A stretch of 64,000 nucleotides of DNA, from positions 532,592,556 through 532,656,555 of the forward strand of contig NC_134356.1 in assembly GCF_048569485.1 (NCBI RefSeq). Reading direction: 5' to 3'. Below, piece after piece: positions 22,135 to 33,412 of the stretch (position 1 is the first letter of the stretch; each line of letters starts with the position of its first letter). The position numbers and the translations under genes were made by a program. Source of the DNA: Anomaloglossus baeobatrachus. Its lineage: Eukaryota > Chordata > Amphibia > Anura > Aromobatidae. The notes beneath the pieces are model-generated. The model searched no databases. It was not told the origin of the DNA and was given only the letters and a program-made list of their open reading frames with translations.

Positions 22135-22975
22135 AAAAGTAAAAATATGCGATTTTATAGTCCATTTGTTCCATTGTTCAAGGAGTTTAACATCCTGGTT
22201 TTGAGATATTCTAGGGTTCTCTAATTTAGAAATAGTATTGAGCTCGGTGATCTATTGTAAGGAAAATGGAACATTTATGTCTTTCCAGTGTCTCACTATG
22301 AGAATTCATGAGGCATTAATAAAATAGGATATGATTGATTCTTTTGGTTTATAAATTTGAGGGAAAACTTTAGAATGAATAAAACTAATTTGCATTTGAA
22401 TCTTATCTTAATTTTCAGTCTTTTCAATATATTTTATGTTAGGGTCCCTCATAGTGGTAGAATTTTTGAGCTTGTGAACCAGGTACGAGTTGCTGTTTAT
22501 GCCTTCTGATTGCATTGTTAATAATGGAGAAACATCAATGTTTTGACTGATGTCTGATGTTTCATCTTGTAACTTAGCTCCTGATACAGTATTTCGTGGT
22601 TGGGTGTGAATCTGTATTTTTTAGAATAGCATTGCATTTGTCTACAAAGCTGTTTACTTTTACCCTATCTCATATATATATTGATGGTAATTCCTGTTTA
22701 TCCAAAAACAGTCTTATACAGTTTAGATATCCTCTTTTTTCAGCTTCTTTGTAAAAAAAAAATAATTTCGACGGGCATTATTTGCAATTACTCCAGAGTT
22801 TCACTAAATTGTAATTGTATCCATAATAACTTTAAAATCCTGGCCTTTTAGATTTGGGACAGCAAGTTTATCTATTGTTTTGTCCATGGAGAAGACCTTA
22901 GAATTATTTATCAGGTGTTTAATATGTAGTTTAGATGTTTCTTCTACTGCTCTAATCTTGTTTTTTTAAGGAATG
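22135..22975 (-). pseudogene. L1-like LINE ORF2 C-terminal fragment, copy A
   Basis: Minus-strand translation near 22170-22420 gives VFPQIYKPKESIISYFINA, then LIVRHWKDINVPF and ELNTISKLEN. This resembles the C-terminal tail of L1/Tx1-type ORF2 proteins (an INASRxLIxRHWK-like block). Stops interrupt it. A second copy with the same sequence lies at 24660-25014 and 33632-34600. The family call is from motif memory and is moderate. Confidence 0.5.
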
Positions 22976-24640
22976 TATATTTGTACTGTGCCTTATGTCC
23001 TGTTGCCCTAGTGAAAATGAAAAATTTGGAGTTAAAGAAACTTTTTTTTGGTAAAAAATGTATTTTTTAATTTTCACTGCTCAAAGTTATAAAATTCTGT
23101 GACGCACCTGACAGTTTCAAGGTGCTCACCACACATGTAGATAAATTCCTTCAGGAGTCTAGTTTCCAAAATGGGGTCACTAGTGGGGGGTTTCCACTAT
23201 TTAGGCATCTCAGGGGGCATCCAATTACGAGAAGACATCCACTAGCGATTCCAGACAATTTTTTGTTCAAAAGGTCTAATAGCACTCCTTCCCTTCTGAG
23301 CCCTGAGTACAATAACTAGTTTTCCATCACATATGGGGTACTGGCGTAATCAGGAGAAATCGCACAATATTGTAAGGTGCATTTTCTCCTGTTACCCTTG
23401 AGAAAATGAAAGATTGGGGAGTTAACACATTTTGTGGTTAAAAATGTCTTTTTTTTATATTTACGGGTCAATGTTTTAAAATTCTGTATAGCCCCTGGGG
23501 GTTCAAGGTTCTCACCAAACATCCAGATAAATTTCGTGAAGGGTCTAGTTTAAAAAATGAGATCCGATCTGGGGGGTTTCCACTGTTTAGGCTTCTCAGG
23601 GGCTCTGTAAATGCAACATGTCATCTGCTAACGATTCCTGAGAACTTTGCATTCTAAGGCTATGTGCCCACGCTGCGGATTTACCGCGGATTTTGCCGCG
23701 GATTTGCCGCGGATTTTGATCCGGAAAAATCTGCAGCATGTCAATTATTGTTGCGGATTTTGGGTATAGAATGGGAAAAAAAAAATCCGCATCAAAATCC
23801 GCGGTAAATCCGCGGCAAAAATAAGGTGCGGATTTGCCGCGAAAGTCGCGGATTTTCATGCAGAAAAATCCGTAGGTACATTCTACCGTGGACACATAGC
23901 CTAAAATTCAAATGGTGCTCCTCCTGGGCCGAGCGCTCAAACAGTAGATTTCCACCACATATGGAATATCTGTGTACTCAGGAGAAATTGCACAACAAAC
24001 TGTATTGTTCATTGTCTCTTTTTATCCTTGTGAAAATTCAAAATATGGGTCTAAAGTAGTATTTTTTTGTGTAAAAATTTGAAATGTTAATTTTTCCTTT
24101 CACATTGCTTTAGTTCTTGTGAAACACCTGAAGGGTTATAAGAGCTACAGTTTTTAGAATGGTGTTATTTTTGGATATTTTCTGTCACATAGGCCTTTCA
24201 TAGTCACTTTAATTGTGATGTGTTTTCTAAAAATTTGTTGGAAAAATTAGAAATTGCAGAAATACGTTTAACCCTTCTAACATCCTAGCAAAACAAAAAT
24301 TACGTGTAAAAAAAAAATGGTACTGATGTAAAGCAACAAGTGGGAGATGTTTACTATTTTCTGTGACATAACTGGTTTAAGGGCATAAAAAAGTAAAAGC
24401 TTGAAAATTGCTAAATTTTAGCAACATTTCCGATATTTTCTCAAATAAACGCAAAAAATATCGTCCTAAATTAACTGCTATCTCATACAATATGTCACGA
24501 AAAAACTATCTCTGAATCACCGGGATTCGTTGAAGTGTTCTAGTTATAACCTCATAAAATGACACTGGTCAGAATTGGAAAAAAAATGTCCCTGTTATTT
24601 AGGTGAAAAACGGCTCTGAGGTTGATGATGTTAATGGCAC
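22976..24640 (-). mobile_element. piggyBac-like non-autonomous fragment, reverse orientation
   Basis: The same sequence family as 57719-59815 but inverted. Shared blocks include the region around 24400-24600 (complement of that at 57770-57950) and about three modules containing CCCTTGTGAAA-like and CTAGTTTCCAAAATG-like phrases (from about 22990, 23380 and 24000). Terminal repeats are not recognisable, so it is truncated. A Harbinger-type MITE is inserted at 23658. Confidence 0.65.
23658..23901. mobile_element. Harbinger-like MITE (244 bp) with TAA duplication
   Basis: Ends GGCTATGTGCCCACG and CGTGGACACATAGCC form inverted repeats flanked by TAA (23655-23657 and 23902-23904). The interior is nearly palindromic and rich in CCGCGGATTT words. 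The TWA target site fits PIF/Harbinger. Confidence 0.8.
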
Positions 24641-24659
24641 TTTATAAGCAAATAAAACT

Positions 24660-25014
24660 AAAGAAGTACGGTACATTTTCAAGTAATAGGTTTAAGCATG
24701 CATAAGGGATAAATGCTTCTACTAATAATGAGGACAATGTTTAAGGTGATTAGAAAAAAGACAATTATAGAATTATTGTCGTCTATTTTATAACATTGAT
24801 TTAGACGTGATAGAATTTGCTGTTTGGTCCATTTTGTTCCATTGTTCAAGGAGTTTAACATCCTGGTTTCGAGATATTCTAAGTTTTTCTAAGATAGAAA
24901 TAGTATTGAGCTCCACTCTAATTTAAATTTGACGTCTATGTCTTACCAGTATCTCACTATAATACTTCTTGTGGCATTAATGAAATAGGGTATGATTGAT
25001 TAATTTGGTTTAGA
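24660..25014 (-). pseudogene. L1-like LINE fragment, copy B (first piece)
   Basis: Matches copy A over 22166-22345 (for example the GTTCAAGGAGTTTAACATCC phrase). It continues into an open minus-strand frame (24679-24861, starting MLNSLNNGTKWTKQQ) that would be the protein tail. It is split from its second piece (33632-34600) by the L2/CR1 and Ty3 insertions. Confidence 0.5.
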
Positions 25015-25512
25015 AACAGAAGTAAACTCGGGATTACAGAACAGAAGAACTTGGGTATTCAAGTTACAAGTAATCTAAGCAACAGCACTCAATGTCAGGC
25101 AGCAGCTGCTAAAGCAAACAAGATGTTAGGGTGTAGAATAAGAGAGATTAGATCCTGTGATCCCAAAGTATTGTTACGCCTCTATTAATCAGAGGCCACA
25201 TCTAGAATATGGGATCCAGTTTTGGGCTCCACATTTTAAAAAGGATATTCAGAAGTTAGAGTCAGTTCAAAGGCAGGCAACTAGACTACAAGGAATGGAA
25301 ATCCTCCCATATGATGAGAGGTTGAAAAAGTTAGATATGTTAAGCCTAGAACAGAGACGTCTAAGAAGAGATCTTATTTATATGTATAAATACAAGTGTG
25401 GTCAATATAAAGGATTTGCACATGACATATTCCTTCCACAGACAATACTAAGGACCAGGGGGCATTCACTGCAAGTGGAAGAGATTCCGGCAGCAAAATA
25501 GGAAAGGGTTCT
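25015..25512 (+). pseudogene. L2/CR1-type LINE ORF2 C-terminus (first piece)
   Basis: The frame at about 25157-25501 reads LEYGIQFWAPHFKKDI, LESVQRQATRL and LSLEQRRLRRDLIYMYK, the conserved C-terminal part of CR1/L2-clade reverse transcriptases. It is 5' truncated. The Gmr1-like Ty3 element interrupts it at 25513, and it continues at 33413. Confidence 0.85.
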
Positions 25513-26789
25513 TGTCACAAACCACCGGGGGGGTCACTCAGAAATCCCCCGCGCTGGCTACCAGTACGTCACAATCGGGGGGTAACAAGTGGGGGTCACC
25601 CCTCCTTTATACCTCCCGACCGACAGACAGAGCACGTGACGCGCTCTCTAGCGCCCCTCTTATAGTCAGGCCAATTATGGAATTGCCCGACAATAAGCAA
25701 GGAGGCCGCTATACTACTTATGCCGATTATTGAAGGGTCCCCGGTGAGAGTAAGGTATATATTCCCCCGACCTCCGCGGGCGGAATATATAAGATCTCCC
25801 CGAATCTCACTGGCCTCCCCACAATAATCCTTGGCACAATTCGCTGCCACCAACCGATTTACGGTAACTATTAGCCGAACACACAGACGTGGGATTCAAG
25901 ATCGAGATAACAGAACAGCCCAAGATTAATTATATAATTTAATCGCCTAAAGCACACTAGAAACTACAATATATACAATAGGGAATCTACAGAATATACA
26001 TATGTCAGAGTACAGTTACAGATAAAGCATGGGTTACAAACAGGTATACAATTACATCAGTTACCTTGTGTGTCTGGCCACAGGGGGGCGCTGTAGACCA
26101 GGTTTCTAGGATTCTTCCTCACAGGTCTTTCCCAACCAGGCCCCCGAGCAGAAGAACCCTGGAAAATGGCCGAAGTAGGGTTATCAACCTGGGCAATCCA
26201 GGTCCCCTCCTACCTTAGTGACCTCACAGGGAAGCACTGCCACTCCCCCTGCATGGATCAGAATTATCCAGCAAAGGGGATATTGGCCATAACTTTGCCT
26301 GGGAGCGTCGTAGGCAGACGCCAATGCTCTCATTGTGACAGTTATGAATTTAGCTACAGAACGAGGGGACTCATGACCTGTCTGCCAGTTCCCCATTGGC
26401 TGATATCACGCCTGGGGCATTTCCCAATGTCCTGCTCCCATAAAAAGGGGGTGCCGGCATCGTCCACATGCGGAGACACCATTTTTATGGTTGCCATATT
26501 TATCGGAAATATGGCTTGCGAGATATGAACCATTTTTTACTGGAGTCGTTCTGTCTGGCTATTTCCATAGCCTTGCTAATGAGCTAGCAGCCCCCACTAC
26601 AGGGTCACGGCAGGGAGTCATCCTGTGTCCATTGTCCTAAAGCCACCTAATTTCCATATCACAGGACATGGCCATGGAATTTGTTGCTAAACCAGTTGTG
26701 TGAAGGAAAGGGGGGGTGACACCAGGAGAGGGCTTCCTGACATACTTGAATATCATGATTTATCGTCATATCTCCGGATTTACCTCACA
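25513..26789 (-). repeat. 3' LTR of the Gmr1-like element
   Basis: 1277 bp, TGTCACAAACC at the left edge and CCTCACA at the right edge (plus strand). Same length as, and apparently identical to, the copy at 32136. Short open frames inside both copies are incidental. Confidence 0.95.
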
Positions 26790-29700
26790 CCTCCCCCCTT
26801 TTGAGGGCGCTAGGGGGCAGCACACTCCGGTGTTCCCCCGTGCGCCCGTCCGCGACCTCTCCTTGTCGGGACAGCCCGTCTGCGTTACCGTGGTCACGGC
26901 CCCTTTTGTGGCGAATGGTGAAGTTGTATTGCTGGAGCGCAAGGCTCCATCGCAACAATCGCCCATTCGTCCCAGAGACGGTGTGCAACCAGCTGAGGGG
27001 ATTGTGGCCCGTCTCCACGATGAAGTGGCGCCCGTATAGATAGGGTTGCAGACGCTGCAGGGCCCACACTATGGCCAGGCACTCCTTCTCCATTGTAGAA
27101 TAGGCCACTTCCCTTGGTAACAGCTTCCTGCTCAGGTACAAGACTGGGTGCTCTTGGCTCGCAGAGTCCACCTGGCTGAGCACCGCACCGAGGCCGAAGT
27201 CACTGGCGTCGGTCTGTACTACAAACGGCCGCGTGAAGTCGGCTGCCTGTAGCACGGGCGGGCTGGACAGGGCGTCCTTTAGGGCCCGGAAGGCTGTCTC
27301 GCAGTCCATTGTCCAATCGACTGCAGAGGGCAGCTTCTTCTTGGTGAGGTCCGTCAAGGGCTTTGCCAGGCTACTATAGCATGGAACAAACCTCCTATAG
27401 TACCCAGCGGTCCCCAAGAAGGACATCACCTGCTTCTTGGTCCTGGGGGTGGGCCAGGATGCGATGGCTTCCACTTTCTCAGGCTCGGGCTTCAGTGTTC
27501 TCCCACCTACCCGGTGACCGAGGTACTGGACCTCGCTCATGGCCAGCTGACACTTTCCCGGCTTGATGGTCAAACCTGCCCGGTGGATCCGCCTGAGCAC
27601 CTGTGCTAGATGCTCTAGGTGGTCCTCCCAGGTGGGACTGAAGACGGCAATGTCATCCAGGTACGCGGCCGCGTACCCTTCAAGTCCCTTGAGCAGGGTG
27701 TTGACCATCCGCTGGAAAGTGGCAGGGGCATTCCTCATCCCGAATGGCATCACCGTGGACTCGTACAGTCCAAATGGGGTAATAAAGGCAGAGCGTTCCC
27801 TGGCCTTGCGAGTCAGGGGGATCTGCCAATATCCCCGGCTCAGATCCATGATGGTCAGGTACTGAGCCCCGGCCAACTGATCGAGCAGGTCATCGATGCG
27901 TGGCATTGGGTACGCATCGGCGACCGTGACCGCATTGAGCCCCCTGTAGTCCACGCAGAACCGAGTGGTTCGGTCCTTCTTAGGGACGAGGACTACAGGC
28001 GAGGCCCAAGCGCTGTTGGATGCCTGGATCACCCCCAGCTTCAGCATCTCGTCAATCTCCTGGCGCATGTGTTGCTGCACCTCCAGGGAGACCCAATATG
28101 CTGAACGCCGGATCGGGGGATGATCCCCAGTGTCCACGTGATGGACAGCCAAGTCAGTCCTTCCGGGCTGGTTGGTAAACAACCCCCGGAAGGGGAGGAG
28201 GGTGGCCCACAGCTGGGACCGTTGGTCTTCCAAGAGCTGGTGGCCAACCTCCACATCCTCAATGGATCCGCCTGCCCTAACCTGGGCTAGCATATCCAAG
28301 AGGGTTTCCGCTTCTCCCTCCTCGGGCAGGTTGCACACGGGGAGCGCACATGCCTCCCGCTCATGATGTGCCTTCATCATGTTCACATGGAAGGGCTTCC
28401 GCCTTCCACGGGCAGGGTCCAGGGTGACCAGGTACGTTACAGGGTTGAGCTGCTGGTACACGAGGTATGGGCCTTCCCAGGCTGCCTGAAGCTTGTCCTG
28501 TGGTACGGGGACCAGTACCCACACCTTTTGACCCACTTGGTAGGTCCTCTCACAAGCGTTCTGGTCGTACCAACGCTTCTGATCGGCCTGGGCTTGAGCC
28601 ATATTGTCGTGTACCAGTTGCGTCAAGGCCTGCATTTTGTCCCGGAAGCGCATGACATACTCGATAACCGACACTCCAGGGGTGGCCAAATCCCCTTCCC
28701 AAGCCTCTTTCACCAGAGCCAGGGGGCCCCGCACACGTCGCCCGTACAGGAGCTCAAACGGTGAGAATCCTGTTGAGGCCTGTGGAACCTCCCGGTAAGC
28801 AAATAACAGGTGTGGGAGATACCGCTCCCAGTCACGCCCATGGGAGTCGACCAACATCTTAAGCATCTGCTTTAAGGTGCCATTGAACCGCTCGCACAGG
28901 CCATTAGTCTGTGGATGGTACGGGCTGGCCACCAGATGTCGCACCTGGACTTGCTTACAGAGGGCCTCCATCAGCTGGGACATGAATTGGGTCCCCCGGT
29001 CAGTGAGCATTTCCTGGGGAAAACCCACTCGGGAGAAAATCTCCAGCAATGCGGTGGCCACCTTGTCAGCCCGAATGGACGACAAGGCCACTGCTTCTGG
29101 GTACCGGGTGGCATAGTCCACTACCGTCAGTATGAAGCGTTTCCCGGAGCTGCTGGGGATGGCCAGCGGGCCGACCAGATCCACAGCCACCCTCCTGAAA
29201 GGCTCATCGATGATTGGCAGAGATACCAGTGGGGCTTTGGGGCGTGGCCCCGCCTTCCCCACTCTCTGACAGGTTTCACACGAACGGCAGTAGGCAGCCA
29301 CATCGGCCCCCATTTTTGGCCAGTAGAAATGCTGGTTTAACCTGGCCTTGGTCTTAGCGATCCCTAGGTGTCCGGCCATCGGAATCTCATGTGCGATCCG
29401 CAACAACTCCGTCCGGAACGGATAGGGTACCACCAACTGTCGGTCCCTGGGCCACGCCTCCGGTGAACCCTGCTGGACCGTGGCCCGGTACAGCCGTCCT
29501 TGGTCCCAGACCACTCGCTCCGGGTCCGAGTCCGAGGGAGGCTGGGCCGCCTGCTCCTTAAGAGCTTTCAGGCTGTCGTCAGCTTCTAACGCTGCCTGAA
29601 ACCCCTGACTAGATGTGGCCAGAATCGACGAGACTGTCACATCTTCAGTCAGTACCCCGGGACCTGTGTCCTGGCCTCCACCTGACTCGGCTGCCACTTG

Positions 29701-32010
29701 GTCAGAAGGGGAAGAGCTATCGGACCTCCGGGAGGCCCCTTGGCTTCCAGCACTCCCACTGCGGGTGACAGCGGCCACAGCCGCTGCGACCGTGGGTCGT
29801 GCCTGCTCCTCCTCCGTTCCTGACCAAGTCGCCGGTTCAGGCAGACCTACCTGGCTTCCTGACACCCCGGTTGTGGGGGAACCATGCACCGAGATCTTAC
29901 CTGGGAGCACTTCCGCTCCTGGACCGGCCCCAATCTCACCTGCCTGTTCCCCTCCTGCAGCAACAGAACCCCGCTGTGAAATCTCTGGGGACCCCACATT
30001 TGCTGTGGTAGCCCCCACCCCACACACTGGTCCTCCCCCTGCAGCACCCTGCTCCCTGCTTATCCCTGCAGAGGGCAACAGATCCCAGCTCACAGGCTGG
30101 TTACTTGTAGAGGCATTGTCACACCTTTCTCTGACCCCCTCCCCTGTCACAGCTGCAGCTGAGTGTGTGTCTATGGTGTCTATGCAAGCAGAAATATCAG
30201 AGTTCACTCCCTCCTCCCTTACATCATTCATAGATAACACATTAACATTGTCCGGAGGCATGTCAGTACGGGCTGAAGGTTCAGCCCTTGGTTGGGGCCC
30301 AAACTGGGAGGTTATCTGCCCCAAATCTGTCCCAAGTAGCACGTTTGCAGGGATCCGATCAGTTACCCCCACCTCCCTCACCCCTCGCCCTGCGCCCCAG
30401 TCCACATAAATGTCAGCAACAGGCAGCGCCGGGTCAGTGCCTCCAATCCCGGAGACAGCGAGGGTTTTTCCAGGGATCAAGTCTTGGGGGGACACCATCT
30501 CAGGCCGCACCAGAGTCACCTCCGAGGCGCTGTCTCGCAGTCCTATGGTCACAGACCGGCCGACGGTGACAGGTTGGAAGCTGTCCAGGGACCTACCACC
30601 ACCCCCACCCACACAATACACCTTGGGCGGCCCTTGGGACGGGGACGGAGCCGGGGCCTTGGGACGCTGAGGGCACATGGCCTTGAAGTGTCCAGGTAGG
30701 TTGCACTGGTGGCACCGTCTTGGTTCCGCCACGGGCCTGGAGAGGGGAGTTGAGGGGGACACCCCCTGCAGTCTAGGGGCAGGTGGGGCAGTCGTAGAAT
30801 TCATCTTACCCCCTCTCCAGGTGCTGCTGGTGGCTGCTCTCCTGGCCTCAGGAGCACGATTGTTGGTGTAGTCATCGGCCAGGGCAGCTGTAGCCGTGGA
30901 CCCCTTTGGCTTCTGGTCTCGGATGAACTGGCGGAGATCCTCAGGGCAGTTCCACAAGAGTTGCTCCGTGATGAACAAGTCCAGGATCTCCGGTCCGGTG
31001 GAAAGCTGCAGGCCTTGGGTCCAGTGGTCGGCAGCTCGGGCAAGTGCCCGCCTGTGGTCAGCCCAGGAGTCCTTTGGTCCCTTCTGTAGGCTCCGGAACT
31101 TCTTGCGGTAGGACTCTGGAGTGAGGTTGTACTGTTGGATCAGGGCCCGCTTGATGGTGTCGTAGCCCTGATCTGCCTCAGCAGGCAAGTCCCCAAGGAT
31201 ATCCAGGGCCTTACCCCTTAAACGGGGGGTCAGGTATTTGGCCCACTGGTCCTTGTTCAGATGGTGCTGCAAGCAAGTCCGTTCAAAAGCAGTCAAGAAA
31301 GAGTCCAAGTCTCCATCCTTCTCCAGCACTGGGAAGTCCTCAACACGGACCTTTGGAAGTTTGGTGTCTCGAAGGTCACGTGTGGCTGATGAGGGCCGGA
31401 GCTGAGCTAGCTGCAGCTGGTAGTCACGGTCTGCCTGTCGCTCTCGCTCTTCACGCGCTGCCTGCCGCTCTCGCTCCGCAGCCTCACGCTCTGCGTGCCG
31501 CTCCGCAGCCTCAGCGTCACGCGCTGCCTGCCGCTCTGCCCTGCGCTCTGCCAGGAGTTCCTTGTAGCCCTTCTGGTCTCCAGCCTGGAGAAGGGCCATA
31601 GCCATTTGAAGAAGGCTATCCGAGCCTCCCAGGCTCGGTGGAATGGCACGTGGTGATCTGCGGCCCGCTGCGGAGCCTGGTGATTCACTGTCCCTTGCAG
31701 AGCGGAGGGCTGGCATCTGGCTCGTTGAGGACCCTTGGGTGAGCTGCTCCTCATCTTGTCCATAATTGCCAGCTTGTGCGCTGTCCTCTGCAGAACGGTT
31801 TTCTGGCGTCGAGCTCCTGGAGGACTCGTGGGCAACCTCCTCATTACTGCCCACAGCACCGTCCTCCCTCTCTTCGGCTCCTGCCTTAGCATTGGCCAGT
31901 TGCATAGCTCTGCTCCTGGTGCCATCAGCCATTCTTGCAGACTTTTGGTCACTGACACAGAACTGACACCTGATGCCTCCACACACCTTACAGTATCTGC
32001 ACTCTGACAC
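26785..32010 (-). CDS. gag-pol: Gmr1-type Gag-Pol: Gag, protease, integrase, RT, RNase H
   Basis: One 1741-codon frame with an unusual order. An N-terminal Cys-rich MSECRYCKVCGG segment and an E/R/A-rich coiled-coil (about residues 145-205) precede the Gag core and a CCHC knuckle CHQCNLPGHFKAMC (about 430-446). An aspartic-protease-like LRDSASEVTLV follows (about 493), then a low-complexity G/S/P/E spacer (about 570-820). Integrase comes next: an H2C2 finger from HEIPMAGHLG to CRSCETC (about 873-915) and a DDE core with AVDLVGPL, TDRGTQF and HPQTNGLCERFNG (about 940-1040). RT follows with FCVDYRGLN, MDLSRGYWQIPL, PFGMRNAP and YLDD (about 1333-1455), and RNase H with QTDASDFGLGAVLS (about 1600). 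Integrase before RT separates it from canonical Ty3 elements. Confidence 0.93.
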   Translation of the reverse strand: MSECRYCKVCGGIRCQFCVSDQKSARMADGTRSRAMQLANAKAGAEEREDGAVGSNEEVAHESSRSSTPENRSAEDSAQAGNYGQDEEQLTQGSSTSQMPALRSARDSESPGSAAGRRSPRAIPPSLGGSDSLLQMAMALLQAGDQKGYKELLAERRAERQAARDAEAAERHAEREAAERERQAAREERERQADRDYQLQLAQLRPSSATRDLRDTKLPKVRVEDFPVLEKDGDLDSFLTAFERTCLQHHLNKDQWAKYLTPRLRGKALDILGDLPAEADQGYDTIKRALIQQYNLTPESYRKKFRSLQKGPKDSWADHRRALARAADHWTQGLQLSTGPEILDLFITEQLLWNCPEDLRQFIRDQKPKGSTATAALADDYTNNRAPEARRAATSSTWRGGKMNSTTAPPAPRLQGVSPSTPLSRPVAEPRRCHQCNLPGHFKAMCPQRPKAPAPSPSQGPPKVYCVGGGGGRSLDSFQPVTVGRSVTIGLRDSASEVTLVRPEMVSPQDLIPGKTLAVSGIGGTDPALPVADIYVDWGAGRGVREVGVTDRIPANVLLGTDLGQITSQFGPQPRAEPSARTDMPPDNVNVLSMNDVREEGVNSDISACIDTIDTHSAAAVTGEGVRERCDNASTSNQPVSWDLLPSAGISREQGAAGGGPVCGVGATTANVGSPEISQRGSVAAGGEQAGEIGAGPGAEVLPGKISVHGSPTTGVSGSQVGLPEPATWSGTEEEQARPTVAAAVAAVTRSGSAGSQGASRRSDSSSPSDQVAAESGGGQDTGPGVLTEDVTVSSILATSSQGFQAALEADDSLKALKEQAAQPPSDSDPERVVWDQGRLYRATVQQGSPEAWPRDRQLVVPYPFRTELLRIAHEIPMAGHLGIAKTKARLNQHFYWPKMGADVAAYCRSCETCQRVGKAGPRPKAPLVSLPIIDEPFRRVAVDLVGPLAIPSSSGKRFILTVVDYATRYPEAVALSSIRADKVATALLEIFSRVGFPQEMLTDRGTQFMSQLMEALCKQVQVRHLVASPYHPQTNGLCERFNGTLKQMLKMLVDSHGRDWERYLPHLLFAYREVPQASTGFSPFELLYGRRVRGPLALVKEAWEGDLATPGVSVIEYVMRFRDKMQALTQLVHDNMAQAQADQKRWYDQNACERTYQVGQKVWVLVPVPQDKLQAAWEGPYLVYQQLNPVTYLVTLDPARGRRKPFHVNMMKAHHEREACALPVCNLPEEGEAETLLDMLAQVRAGGSIEDVEVGHQLLEDQRSQLWATLLPFRGLFTNQPGRTDLAVHHVDTGDHPPIRRSAYWVSLEVQQHMRQEIDEMLKLGVIQASNSAWASPVVLVPKKDRTTRFCVDYRGLNAVTVADAYPMPRIDDLLDQLAGAQYLTIMDLSRGYWQIPLTRKARERSAFITPFGLYESTVMPFGMRNAPATFQRMVNTLLKGLEGYAAAYLDDIAVFSPTWEDHLEHLAQVLRRIHRAGLTIKPGKCQLAMSEVQYLGHRVGGRTLKPEPEKVEAIASWPTPRTKKQVMSFLGTAGYYRRFVPCYSSLAKPLTDLTKKKLPSAVDWTMDCETAFRALKDALSSPPVLQAADFTRPFVVQTDASDFGLGAVLSQVDSASQEHPVLYLSRKLLPREVAYSTMEKECLAIVWALQRLQPYLYGRHFIVETGHNPLSWLHTVSGTNGRLLRWSLALQQYNFTIRHKRGRDHGNADGLSRQGEVADGRTGEHRSVLPPSALKRGEV

Positions 32011-32135
32011 TCTAGTGTTGAGCTAGTCTGAAGACCCCAGCAGCCACAGCTGCTGCAGGCAGTCTTTAGTGTCTGGGAGTATGGGTCTCACACTCACACA
32101 CACTATTATCTCGATCCCACCGCTTGCCACCAATA

Positions 32136-33412
32136 TGTCACAAACCACCGGGGGGGTCACTCAGAAATCCCCCGCGCTGGCTACCAGTACGTCACAATCG
32201 GGGGGTAACAAGTGGGGGTCACCCCTCCTTTATACCTCCCGACCGACAGACAGAGCACGTGACGCGCTCTCTAGCGCCCCTCTTATAGTCAGGCCAATTA
32301 TGGAATTGCCCGACAATAAGCAAGGAGGCCGCTATACTACTTATGCCGATTATTGAAGGGTCCCCGGTGAGAGTAAGGTATATATTCCCCCGACCTCCGC
32401 GGGCGGAATATATAAGATCTCCCCGAATCTCACTGGCCTCCCCACAATAATCCTTGGCACAATTCGCTGCCACCAACCGATTTACGGTAACTATTAGCCG
32501 AACACACAGACGTGGGATTCAAGATCGAGATAACAGAACAGCCCAAGATTAATTATATAATTTAATCGCCTAAAGCACACTAGAAACTACAATATATACA
32601 ATAGGGAATCTACAGAATATACATATGTCAGAGTACAGTTACAGATAAAGCATGGGTTACAAACAGGTATACAATTACATCAGTTACCTTGTGTGTCTGG
32701 CCACAGGGGGGCGCTGTAGACCAGGTTTCTAGGATTCTTCCTCACAGGTCTTTCCCAACCAGGCCCCCGAGCAGAAGAACCCTGGAAAATGGCCGAAGTA
32801 GGGTTATCAACCTGGGCAATCCAGGTCCCCTCCTACCTTAGTGACCTCACAGGGAAGCACTGCCACTCCCCCTGCATGGATCAGAATTATCCAGCAAAGG
32901 GGATATTGGCCATAACTTTGCCTGGGAGCGTCGTAGGCAGACGCCAATGCTCTCATTGTGACAGTTATGAATTTAGCTACAGAACGAGGGGACTCATGAC
33001 CTGTCTGCCAGTTCCCCATTGGCTGATATCACGCCTGGGGCATTTCCCAATGTCCTGCTCCCATAAAAAGGGGGTGCCGGCATCGTCCACATGCGGAGAC
33101 ACCATTTTTATGGTTGCCATATTTATCGGAAATATGGCTTGCGAGATATGAACCATTTTTTACTGGAGTCGTTCTGTCTGGCTATTTCCATAGCCTTGCT
33201 AATGAGCTAGCAGCCCCCACTACAGGGTCACGGCAGGGAGTCATCCTGTGTCCATTGTCCTAAAGCCACCTAATTTCCATATCACAGGACATGGCCATGG
33301 AATTTGTTGCTAAACCAGTTGTGTGAAGGAAAGGGGGGGTGACACCAGGAGAGGGCTTCCTGACATACTTGAATATCATGATTTATCGTCATATCTCCGG
33401 ATTTACCTCACA
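32136..33412 (-). repeat. 5' LTR of the Gmr1-like element
   Basis: Same 1277-bp sequence as 25513-26789. The coding frame starts about 125 bases inside it (ATG at 32010 on the minus strand), leaving a short leader. Confidence 0.95.

Larger units (their letters stand above)
25513..33412 (-). mobile_element. Gmr1-like Ty3 LTR retrotransposon, looks whole
   Basis: A 7900-bp element with two 1277-bp LTRs (25513-26789 and 32136-33412) that appear identical by eye. A 5-bp target duplication GTTCT lies at 25508-25512 and 33413-33417. One uninterrupted 1741-codon gag-pol frame is on the minus strand. A polypurine tract (26790-26802, minus strand AAAAGGGGGGAGG) abuts the 3' LTR. A TGG-beginning primer-site-like stretch lies within a few bases of the 5' LTR (near 32133 on the minus strand). 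Integrase lies before RT, the copia-like order known for the Gmr1 group of Ty3 elements. No breaks seen; very young. Confidence 0.93.

Noticed and set aside
26166-26528. 120-codon frame present in both LTRs of the Gmr1-like element (also 32789-33151)
   Set aside because: Present twice only because the LTRs are duplicates; no domain and no coding support.
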